From the NCBI GenBank assembly GCA_030668065.1, contig DAOUUS010000062.1, positions 1-8,033 on the forward strand: 8,033 bases of DNA. Direction: 5' to 3'. This document shows, in pieces, positions 1-6,236 of the stretch; within the stretch, counting starts at the first letter, position 1, and each line of letters begins with the position of its first letter. The notes under the pieces are model-generated. The model had not been told where the DNA came from. It saw nothing but the letters and a program-made list of their open reading frames with translations, and ran no database searches. The position numbers and the translations under genes were made by a program. This DNA is from Candidatus Methanophagales archaeon (GTDB taxonomy: Archaea; Halobacteriota; Syntropharchaeia; Alkanophagales; Methanospirareceae).

Positions 1-134
1 ATAAAAATATGGAAACTGAAGTGCATGGCTTATACGTGGCGGATGCTTCCGTGCTACCATCGGCACCCGGTGCTCCGCCTATACTTACGATTGTTGCGTT
101 GGCGAAATACGTTTCGAGGATAATCGCGCTGTAA
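1..134 (+). CDS. GMC-type FAD-dependent oxidoreductase, C-terminal fragment (5' end outside window)
   Basis: Frame 3 of the plus strand is open from the window edge (first complete codon at 3) to a TAA at 132-134, giving 43 residues. The residues include HGLYVADASVLPSAPG followed by PPILTIVALAKYV. This matches the end of the C-terminal domain of glucose-methanol-choline (GMC) oxidoreductases, where a 'GLYVADASV-P' strand and a 'P-LTI-ALA' helix lie against the FAD near the active site. From the family, the full protein would be an FAD enzyme of roughly 500 residues oxidising an alcohol or a similar substrate, but the substrate cannot be read from this tail. It is convergent with the surface-protein gene on the other strand and is followed by a hairpin and T-tract. 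The fragment is truncated by the window, not visibly broken. Confidence 0.72.
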   Translation, partial: KNMETEVHGLYVADASVLPSAPGAPPILTIVALAKYVSRIIAL

Positions 135-168
135 GATTTCAGCGCTTTTTGTATAAAGTATATTTTTT

Positions 169-221
169 GCCACCGAGTACACCGAGAGCACCGAGTATTT
201 TCCCTCCGTGTCCTCTGTGGC
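169..221. repeat. Imperfect inverted repeat made of 9-bp CACCGAGTA-like units
   Basis: Three tandem 9-mers occur at 171-179 (CACCGAGTA), 180-188 (CACCGAGAG) and 189-197 (CACCGAGTA). Their near-complement follows at 204-221. Arms 169-186 and 204-221 pair at 15 of 18 positions, with mismatches at 174/216, 178/212 and 183/207, around a 17-nt loop. It resembles the CACAGAGGA-type short repeats I associate with intergenic DNA of environmental bacteria and archaea. It sits between two convergent genes. It could be a small non-autonomous element or a transcript-end hairpin. Confidence 0.6.
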
Positions 222-243
222 TTTCATTTTTGTTTTTTTTCTT
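222..243 (+). terminator. Poly-T tract, likely transcription end for the GMC oxidoreductase gene
   Basis: A T-rich run including eight consecutive T (233-240) follows directly after the hairpin at 169-221 on the plus strand, about 90 nt after the GMC stop codon. Archaeal RNA polymerase stops at T-tracts without needing a hairpin, so this is a reasonable terminator. Inferred from sequence only. Confidence 0.45.
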
Positions 244-280
244 GTAATACCTATTACCATACCACATAAACTCGTACCTG

Positions 281-1756
281 CTACATCTCAACGCCAATCG
301 TGGCTTTCTCTAAGTACAGCACAATTCTGTCGTCTGGTTCCTTCGCATAAAAAAATAGCGCTACCGTTTTTGATGATGTATTGACAGTGACATTATAAGG
401 CGTGGTCAGGTTGGCAGCTTTAAGCGTCTTATTGAACCAATCCCCGCAAGCTTGGGCACAGCTTGAATTGACTGTTAAAGCCAAGTCAGGGTAATAAAAT
501 GCGTCAGAAACCAGTTCTCTGTTCAGGAGTCGCAATCTTATAAGCGTAGATCCTCCGGATACGGCGGGTATCTTCGTACCGGTCAGATTTACCAGTGTTA
601 AGTTAATCCGCGTTGTGTTAATTGATACATTCTGGAAGGTAACTGTAAAGGGGCCATAGACTAACTCACCACCGCCGCCGTCATCCTGACTCATTAACAC
701 CGCACCGTTTCCGTACGTGATTTCCTGATCCGGGAAATACTGATAACTGCTTTTGTATCGGATAATGCCTGATGCCTCTGCGAGAGTTACATTTTCGGGG
801 CTGTGATCGTAATTAATGCTTACGCTTTTTAATTCAGGCCTTTTTTGGGGATTCTCGGTCTTCAATTCTGCACGGAACTGCACATAGCGATGCCCGTTAG
901 ACACTGTGTACAAATCCGATAGTGGAAACGAATTAAGGCCGTCCTCGGATTCTATTCCATAGCATTTATACCACTCCGTGGCATTTGTCATGTTTGGAAA
1001 CATGTCTGTTCGGACTTTCATTGTTACGCTGGTCTCTGGTGTGATCTTTGCCACGTACCAGGAGATATTGCCATGCCATGTGGCATTATAATAAACGGTA
1101 CGGTTACCGGTATCAAAACCGATGCTGCCCGTGATATTAGTCATATTAGAAACAATGCAAGCCGAGACATTAGGTGGCCCGTCAAGTGTAACGTCACCCG
1201 CGGTGACATTCACATCGCCATTCCAGCCGGTCTCCGCAACACGGGTGATGTTCCAGTTATTTGACGGACTCACATTAAAAATGTCTATGCCCTTTGTATT
1301 AGAACTGCCGGCACCGTCTTTTGGTTCTATCACCTGCACGGTAATCTCGCCTTCGTTCGGCAAAAAGCTTATTGCGCCGGATGCCAACGGCAGCGCGATT
1401 GCCGAGTCTCTAGTGGGTGTCAGTTTAATGGGCACAGACTCTATTAACGACTCGCCTTGCACGGAAGAACTTATGGCGGCGCGGCGTTCGGATACTTCTG
1501 GCTTGCCGTCCAGATATTCAAGAATACGCGAGTTTATGACTGTGTGCATCCAATTGATCGTAGAGTTCAAAACGGCAAAATCTTCTGCCACTTCGGTAGA
1601 ATGCTGGAATTCGCACTCTTTTGTGGCTATCGGTGCGTTTATGGATAGATAAACAGTGAGTCCGGTAACAGCAATCGTGATGAGTATGACTGCTCCGATT
1701 GCAAAAGCTTGTGCCTCCGTAGAAGCTGCGAACTGTCTTAAATATCTAAACCACAT
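281..1756 (-). CDS. Pilin-like, membrane-anchored, sequon-rich archaeal surface protein
   Basis: This encodes 491 residues from the ATG at 1756. A TTG three codons upstream (1765) is possible but less likely. Near the N-terminus, a short basic segment (WFRYLRQ) precedes one hydrophobic stretch at about residues 16-38 (AFAIGAVILITIAVTGLTV), followed by a long polar domain. This is the layout of archaeal type IV pilin-like or archaellin-like proteins, although no classic Lys/Arg-Gly cleavage site is visible. The ectodomain has about 22 N-X-S/T sequons, so heavy N-glycosylation outside the cell is likely. A segment near 288-316 (GHRYVQFRAEL) and a segment near 330-355 (IIRYKSSYQYFPDQ, then GNGAVL) recall archaeal surface proteins with beta-sandwich folds. 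The start lies 11 bp inside the end of gyrA, so the two are probably co-transcribed. Its exact function is unknown: a pilus subunit, an S-layer-associated protein and an adhesin are all possible. Confidence 0.7.
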   Translation of the reverse strand: MWFRYLRQFAASTEAQAFAIGAVILITIAVTGLTVYLSINAPIATKECEFQHSTEVAEDFAVLNSTINWMHTVINSRILEYLDGKPEVSERRAAISSSVQGESLIESVPIKLTPTRDSAIALPLASGAISFLPNEGEITVQVIEPKDGAGSSNTKGIDIFNVSPSNNWNITRVAETGWNGDVNVTAGDVTLDGPPNVSACIVSNMTNITGSIGFDTGNRTVYYNATWHGNISWYVAKITPETSVTMKVRTDMFPNMTNATEWYKCYGIESEDGLNSFPLSDLYTVSNGHRYVQFRAELKTENPQKRPELKSVSINYDHSPENVTLAEASGIIRYKSSYQYFPDQEITYGNGAVLMSQDDGGGGELVYGPFTVTFQNVSINTTRINLTLVNLTGTKIPAVSGGSTLIRLRLLNRELVSDAFYYPDLALTVNSSCAQACGDWFNKTLKAANLTTPYNVTVNTSSKTVALFFYAKEPDDRIVLYLEKATIGVEM

Positions 1757-4256
1757 CCAATGCAACCACTCTCTCGCCTTCTTTTACATTCATTAACTTT
1801 ACACCGTACGTATTTCGCCCCTGTACCGGGATGTCACGCACCAAAGTTTTTGTTACCATTCCATCAGAAGTAGAGATCATTAATTCATCTTCCTCTTTTA
1901 CTTGCATTATGCACACGACATTACCGTTTCTACCACCAACTCGTATGCTAATCACACCCTTGCCACCACGGTGCGTTTCTCGGTAGGCATCTATTTTCGT
2001 CCTTTTACCATACCCTTTCTCCGTTATCGTTACGATTTTTGAATTGCTCAAACCCAAATCAAACGCATCTATGCTTGCTATCTCATCGCCCTTATCCAAC
2101 CGCATCCCTCGTACTCCCGCAGCATATCTGCCCATCTCTCGCAATTCCTTTTCCTGGAACAAAATCGCCTTTCCGTTCCTGGAACTTATGATTATACCGG
2201 TTTGCTTCCCGCCTTTTATCAACGCAACATCCTCTAACGAATCGCCCTTGTCTTTGTTAACCTTAACGGCAACGATTCCTGTGACACGAATAGCCTTCAA
2301 ATTTGCGAGCGAACTCCTTTTCACTACTCCTTGCTTGGTTACGAGCACGATAAAGAAATCCTCATCTTCTTTGCCCAATACATTATCCACATCTTCCGGT
2401 ATGGAAACAGCAGCTACAAACTTCTCGCCCTCTTCTATGGCTGCGCCCAAACCAGGGATAGTCACCAGTGGCTTACCTTTTGCATGCCGACTGCTGGGTC
2501 GGATTGTGTATGTGTTACTCTGATATGCCCTGCCATATTCGGTGAATAGTATGAGACGTTCCCTTGTGGACGCGCGTATGAATTTGAAGATATAATCTTC
2601 ATCTTTCTTATCTATCACAGCCAGTCCTTTTCCGCCTCGCACCTGCTGTTTAAATACATCCGCAGCTATCCGCTTCACGTAACTACGCTGCGTAAAGAAT
2701 AGGATCACGTCTTCATCCTCTATAAAGTCTCGCTCACACAAATCCGCCACCGTTTCCTCTATGCTGGTCCGCCTCGCATCACCGTACTTACCCTTCAGTT
2801 CTATCAGGTCTTCTTTTAGAATGCCAAATATCCGGGCTTCTGATGCCAACACTTCTTTTATCCACTGTATTCTAGCCTCGATTTCGGCATGTTCTTTTTC
2901 TATCTTATCGCGTTCTAACGCACTCAACCGCGAGAGCCGCATATCCAGTATCTCTTTCGCTTGCTCCTCGCTCAGTACAAACCGTTCAATCAGCACGGTC
3001 TTTGCGACTTTACTGTCGCTTGATTCTTTTATTAACTTTATTACCTCATCTATATGCGATATTGCTATGATTAACCCCTTTAAAATGTGTAGCCGCTTCT
3101 CCGCACGGTCTAACTCATATTGCAGCCTTCTAGTAGTTACTTCTTTCCTGTGCTTTATGTAGTTCTCAATCAGTTCCTTTAGCGTTAAAACCCTTGGTTC
3201 TCCACCTACTAATGCGAGATTAATCACACCAAACGTAGTTTCCAGTTGTGTATGTTTATAAAGATTATTTAATATGATAGGCGCATTTGTTCCTTGTTTT
3301 AATTCTACTACAATCCGCATACCTTTGCGGTCCGATTCATCTCTCAGACCACTAATACTATCCACCTTGTACTTCTTTGCATATTCCGCTATCTCAGCCA
3401 CTAATCTGCTTTTATTTACCTGGTACGGTATCTCGGTAATCACGATTATATCGCGTTTTCCCTTTGTTTCTATATCCGCTTTCGCTCTTGTCCTTATACT
3501 GCCCCTACCAGTTTCATACGCATTTCTTATGCCCTCATAGCCCGAAATAATGCCGCCCGTGGGGAAATCCGGTGCCGTTATTATCTGCATCAATTCGCTT
3601 GTAGTCACTTCTGGCTCGTCTATCACCCGTATTACGCCATCTACCACTTCTGCTAAATTGTGTGGCGGCATATTCGTAGCCATACCAACGGCAATACCCG
3701 AAGACCCGTTTATTAACAGATTGGGCAGTTTTGCAGGTAAGACCTGCGGCTCCTTAAGTGAATTATCAAAATTATTCGCCCAGGTGACAGTATCCTTATC
3801 AAGGTCAACAAGCAGTTCCGCGGCTATTTTTGACTGTCTCGCCTCGGTATATCGCATTGCGGCTGCGGAATCACCGTCAACACTACCGAAATTGCCCTGA
3901 CCATCTATTAGCGGGTAACGGTAAGAGAAATTCTGCGCCATTCTCACCATAGTATCATATACGGCGACATCTCCATGTGGATGGTATTTTCCCAGTACGT
4001 CACCCACTATTCTTGCTGATTTCTTATGTGGGCGATCATGAGTGATACCAAGCTCGTGCATACTATACAATATCCTGCGATGCACCGGTTTTAGCCCGTC
4101 TCGAACGTCCGGTAGAGCTCTACCCACAATCACGCTCATTGCGTAGTCAATATACGAGACTTTCATCTCTTCTTCCACGCTGACGTCTATAACCCGCTCG
4201 CGTTCTTCTTCTTTGTTTTCCTCTCGCTCGTCTTCGCTCATTTCGTCCCTATTCAT
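1746..4256 (-). CDS. gyrA: DNA gyrase subunit A
   Basis: This is an 836-residue GyrA, the usual length. GyrA breaks and rejoins DNA; with GyrB (ATPase) it introduces negative supercoils. The winged-helix region has KPVHRRILY near 56-64 and YHPHGD at 91-96. The catalytic tyrosine is Y136 in AAMRYTEAR, preceded by R135. A coiled-coil and tower region follows. The GyrA box is QVRGGKG at 538-544, which separates it from ParC and starts the C-terminal beta-pinwheel; a second RGGKG lies at 763-767. The position matching E. coli Ser83 is Val97, while the Asp87 equivalent (D101) is kept. The N-terminus is unusually acidic (residues 4-20). An alternative ATG at residue 6 (4241) fits the TATA box better. 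The gene is preceded by a DHH nuclease gene, not gyrB, with a 58-bp gap. Archaeal gyrases are understood to have come from bacteria. Confidence 0.97.
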   Translation of the reverse strand: MNRDEMSEDEREENKEEERERVIDVSVEEEMKVSYIDYAMSVIVGRALPDVRDGLKPVHRRILYSMHELGITHDRPHKKSARIVGDVLGKYHPHGDVAVYDTMVRMAQNFSYRYPLIDGQGNFGSVDGDSAAAMRYTEARQSKIAAELLVDLDKDTVTWANNFDNSLKEPQVLPAKLPNLLINGSSGIAVGMATNMPPHNLAEVVDGVIRVIDEPEVTTSELMQIITAPDFPTGGIISGYEGIRNAYETGRGSIRTRAKADIETKGKRDIIVITEIPYQVNKSRLVAEIAEYAKKYKVDSISGLRDESDRKGMRIVVELKQGTNAPIILNNLYKHTQLETTFGVINLALVGGEPRVLTLKELIENYIKHRKEVTTRRLQYELDRAEKRLHILKGLIIAISHIDEVIKLIKESSDSKVAKTVLIERFVLSEEQAKEILDMRLSRLSALERDKIEKEHAEIEARIQWIKEVLASEARIFGILKEDLIELKGKYGDARRTSIEETVADLCERDFIEDEDVILFFTQRSYVKRIAADVFKQQVRGGKGLAVIDKKDEDYIFKFIRASTRERLILFTEYGRAYQSNTYTIRPSSRHAKGKPLVTIPGLGAAIEEGEKFVAAVSIPEDVDNVLGKEDEDFFIVLVTKQGVVKRSSLANLKAIRVTGIVAVKVNKDKGDSLEDVALIKGGKQTGIIISSRNGKAILFQEKELREMGRYAAGVRGMRLDKGDEIASIDAFDLGLSNSKIVTITEKGYGKRTKIDAYRETHRGGKGVISIRVGGRNGNVVCIMQVKEEDELMISTSDGMVTKTLVRDIPVQGRNTYGVKLMNVKEGERVVALDVV

Positions 4257-4271
4257 AACGTATGAGATTTG

Positions 4272-4280
4272 AAATATAAA
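4272..4280 (-). promoter_or_regulatory. Candidate TATA box for gyrA
   Basis: The minus strand reads TTTATATTT here, in the 58-bp gap between the DHH gene stop and the gyrA start. Its centre is near 4276. With usual archaeal spacing of about 26 nt, transcription would begin near 4250, which is just inside the annotated ATG (4256) and 9 nt before the next in-frame ATG (4241). That suggests either a start at 4241 or expression of the longer form by read-through from the DHH gene. Confidence 0.45.
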
Positions 4281-4314
4281 AGCTATTTGTGGCAGTATCT
4301 CAAAAGCAAGCAGC

Positions 4315-5724
4315 TCACGCGAGTTTTTGCCTTTGTTCGCTTATTATTCTATCAATACTTACTATGAACTGCTCCTCCGTGCCTTTTGGTATAGACGCGC
4401 CCGCTGCAACGGGATGCCCCCCGCCCATCCCTCCTACGCCATTTGCCGCTTGTTCCAGTGCTTTTGCAAGGTCTATCCCTCCGTATCCGCTTTCGGACGG
4501 TATCAGCAGTTTCTTATTGCAGCGTGCTGAAACCTTCGTCACTGCATGTTCTCCCGTTCCGTCTTTCTTGTTAAATACGATTAAAGGCTTATTCGTATGT
4601 ATGAATTCCGCTAATGTCCCGGCTAAGACGCCGGTTATGCCCGTCTGCTGCACATAGAAATAAAGAATATGTGGTAGCTCCTTTATCCCTTCGCCATCCG
4701 TCTGTTCTAGTCTGTTCAACTCCGCGACAAGTTTGTTTTGTAACTTCATGTATAGAGTCCTTGCATCTTCTATCATAGTCTCCTCTCGCATGCACAGCCC
4801 AACTCCGATACCCGCTTTTCCAAACCGTCCACATGCGTCTATCATCCTCATGAAATCTAGACCGTTCCTTACAACTTCTAAATTCATGTTATACGTGGTT
4901 CCAACCAGCGCATCTTCGGGGAGTTCGATTTCGGATTCCTTTGCCTGAGATAACAAAGCAGTAATTAATCGCTTCTCATCTTCCGGTTCTAAATTGCTCA
5001 GAAGCTTGTCGCCCTCAATACCTGCTTTATCCAGAAACGTATCCACCCACTCTTCCTTACCCACAAAGGGGGTATAAGGGTCGGTGGAAAGAAGTAACAA
5101 CTCTCGCATCGTACCCTCGCCGAGCTTCAAACCAGTTCTTATTGTGATGACTCCTGCTTCTATCGCTTCATCCAGAATCATCTTGTTTATCCCCTGGGTT
5201 ATCTCCAGTTTATCCCCTAATGTCCCGGCAATCGCGAGTCCTGCAAGGTCTATGTTTCGCGCGCCCTCCGAGGAAGCCAGGCACCGCGCCACGAGATAGG
5301 AGATACCGGCAGCACATACCTCGCCTGTTATTTCATCATCGCCCTCCTGTGTAAAGTAATGAGAATTTATGATGAGCGGTGAGGTGGCGGCAGTGTCATT
5401 AGGGCTTGAATTCATAGGTGCGGCATGGTGGTCTAGGATTATGACGTCCTTATCTTTGAGAAACTCGGAAATCAAATCTTTTTGCGCTGTGCCCATGTCG
5501 CAGATGATGATAAGATCTTCGTCCAAATCTTGAACGAAAGCCCGATCCAATTTGCTGACTATGGACGAATGGAACTGGATACCGATACGAATTAAAGCAG
5601 TGCATATAATCGCCGCAGACGTTATCCCATCTGCGTCATAATGCGAAATTACTCTTGCGTAATCATGTTTCTTTATTATCCCCGCCGCCTTTTTCAGCGT
5701 TGTCTGCAATGATGATGAGATCAT
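4315..5724 (-). CDS. DHH/DHHA1 phosphoesterase, archaeal RecJ-like (GAN-type) nuclease
   Basis: This 469-residue protein has the full DHH-DHHA1 layout. Motif I is HYDADG at 28-33, motif II has D76 in CDMG, motif III is DHH at 98-100, and motif IV has D171 in GTLGD. These are the metal-binding residues of the RecJ family. The C-terminal DHHA1 domain ends with GGMGGGHPVAAG at 431-442, the substrate-binding glycine-rich motif. Length and layout match the archaeal GINS-associated nuclease (GAN), a RecJ-like single-strand exonuclease that joins the CMG replicative helicase. Euryarchaea carry several DHH paralogues with RNA or DNA substrates, so orthology with GAN is inferred. It ends 58 bp before gyrA on the same strand, and an operon is plausible. 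Its start is only 44 bp from the oppositely oriented tRNA-Arg gene, so its promoter must lie in that gap or inside the tRNA gene. Confidence 0.88.
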   Translation of the reverse strand: MISSSLQTTLKKAAGIIKKHDYARVISHYDADGITSAAIICTALIRIGIQFHSSIVSKLDRAFVQDLDEDLIIICDMGTAQKDLISEFLKDKDVIILDHHAAPMNSSPNDTAATSPLIINSHYFTQEGDDEITGEVCAAGISYLVARCLASSEGARNIDLAGLAIAGTLGDKLEITQGINKMILDEAIEAGVITIRTGLKLGEGTMRELLLLSTDPYTPFVGKEEWVDTFLDKAGIEGDKLLSNLEPEDEKRLITALLSQAKESEIELPEDALVGTTYNMNLEVVRNGLDFMRMIDACGRFGKAGIGVGLCMREETMIEDARTLYMKLQNKLVAELNRLEQTDGEGIKELPHILYFYVQQTGITGVLAGTLAEFIHTNKPLIVFNKKDGTGEHAVTKVSARCNKKLLIPSESGYGGIDLAKALEQAANGVGGMGGGHPVAAGASIPKGTEEQFIVSIDRIISEQRQKLA

Positions 5725-5730
5725 AAATAA
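5723..5730 (+). promoter_or_regulatory. Weak TATA-like element for tRNA-Arg
   Basis: The plus strand reads ATAAATAA after a C, about 42 nt before the tRNA-Arg 5' end. The TATA box of tRNA-Val in this window lies about 44 nt before its gene, so the spacing agrees. The element overlaps the start codon of the divergent DHH gene. The match to a TATA consensus is weak. Confidence 0.35.
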
Positions 5731-5768
5731 ACGAAACCTTTACTAGGACTAAAACAAATTTTCTCTTT

Positions 5769-5907
5769 GGGCGTGTGGCCTAGTCAGGACACGGCGGCAG
5801 CCTCCTAACAAACATTTATATGGTTGCGCCAAACGTTGTTTCGTACGTAAAACGTGTGACAAGAGGGAGATAGCTGCAAATCGCGGGTTCAAATCCCGTC
5901 ACGCCCG
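5769..5907 (+). tRNA. tRNA-Arg (anticodon CCT), intron-containing
   Basis: A complete cloverleaf forms once a 64-nt intron is removed. The acceptor stem GGGCGTG (5769-5775) pairs perfectly with CACGCCC (5900-5906), with discriminator G at 5907. The D arm at 5778-5795 keeps A14, G18-G19 and A21. The anticodon stem GCAGC (5797-5801) pairs with GCTGC (5873-5877). The loop is CTCCTA plus A, giving anticodon CCT (5804-5806) for the AGG codon. The T stem GCGGG/CCCGT encloses the loop TTCAAAT (5888-5894). CCA is not encoded. T-rich DNA follows the gene and may end transcription. The gene stands alone on the plus strand between minus-strand genes, and its last 9 bp overlap the 3' end of the PRC-barrel gene. 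Confidence 0.95.
5808..5871 (+). other. tRNA-Arg intron (64 nt) at position 37/38
   Basis: The intron lies between A37 (5807) and A38 (5872), the standard archaeal site. A bulge-helix-bulge-like fold can be drawn. CTCC (5802-5805, loop start plus anticodon bases) pairs with GGAG (5866-5869) in the intron. The flanking 3-nt bulges TAA (5806-5808) and ATA (5870-5872) are each cut after their second base. The outer helix beyond the 5' bulge looks poor, so this may be the relaxed form with one helix missing. Splicing would be by the archaeal tRNA endonuclease EndA. Confidence 0.85.
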
Positions 5908-6162
5908 TTTTCGCATCTTTTCGCTTTCTAATACTATTACATCCCGTATTGATTTAACCGCATCAATTGATATGATGATATTATCGTTCTCCTTCTTGAG
6001 CCCGCTTGTATCAAGCATTGAGGCAGGTTTAATCACAAGCTCGATTAGCCTACCTGTCGTTGCATCCACTATTATATTGTGCAATTCTCCAATCTCACGA
6101 CCTGATGCGTCCATAACCTCTTTATAACCCAACTTCTGTGCCGACATTTTTCCTTCTTTCAT
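5899..6162 (-). CDS. Short PRC-barrel domain protein
   Basis: This 87-residue protein is essentially one PRC-barrel domain. VMDASGREIGELHNIIVD at about 16-33 and TGRLIELVI at 37-45 form the first strands. The C-terminal strand pattern is IIISIDAVKSIRDVIVL at about 62-78. No signal peptide or membrane segment is seen. PRC-barrels are small beta-barrels that mediate protein contacts. Stand-alone archaeal members include the haloarchaeal CdpB proteins that act with SepF and FtsZ in cell division, while others have unknown roles; which type this is cannot be told here. The start at 6162 is supported by a strong GGGGAGGAT site 5 nt upstream; an internal ATG at 6147 also has a weaker AAGGA. The gene has its own TATA box, so it is probably transcribed separately from nadK. 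Its last two codons and TGA stop lie in the antisense of tRNA-Arg. Confidence 0.85.
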   Translation of the reverse strand: MKEGKMSAQKLGYKEVMDASGREIGELHNIIVDATTGRLIELVIKPASMLDTSGLKKENDNIIISIDAVKSIRDVIVLESEKMRKRA

Positions 6163-6167
6163 TTTCT

Positions 6168-6176
6168 ATCCTCCCC
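6168..6176 (-). promoter_or_regulatory. Strong Shine-Dalgarno site of the PRC-barrel gene
   Basis: The minus strand reads GGGGAGGAT with 5 nt to the ATG at 6162. It is the clearest ribosome binding site in the window and decides the start codon of the PRC-barrel gene. Confidence 0.75.
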
Positions 6177-6221
6177 GTTCCTCATCTTTATCATAGGGTA
6201 TAACTAAAACTATAGTGGCAT

Positions 6222-6231
6222 AATATATATT
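6222..6231 (-). promoter_or_regulatory. TATA box of the PRC-barrel gene
   Basis: The minus strand reads AATATATATT, followed by a region free of coding sequence. The centre is near 6227, which predicts a transcript start near 6201 and a leader of about 39 nt containing the GGGGAGGAT site. It begins just after the nadK stop codon (6237-6239), so the PRC-barrel gene has a promoter independent of the nac-nadK unit. Confidence 0.6.
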
Positions 6232-6236
6232 AGTTT

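Noticed and set aside
54..260. 68-codon minus-strand frame (includes MKATEDTEGKYSVLSVYSVA)
   Set aside because: It is opposite the end of the GMC gene and the 9-bp repeats; the peptide pattern is what the repeat gives when translated, so it is not a real gene.
1122..1652. 176-codon plus-strand frame opposite the surface-protein gene
   Set aside because: The minus-strand frame has a membrane segment, sequons and full length; this frame has no recognisable domain and is a shadow.
1754..1765. TTG start for the surface protein at 1765
   Set aside because: An ATG three codons later (1756) keeps the basic N-terminus and membrane segment complete.
2044..3900. Several plus-strand frames of 70-160 codons opposite gyrA
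   Set aside because: gyrA is certain from its motifs on the minus strand; the others show no family features.
5831..5856. Repeated ACGT-containing short palindromes in the tRNA intron
   Set aside because: Units are 4-6 bp and irregular; compatible with ordinary intron folding, not a defined binding site.
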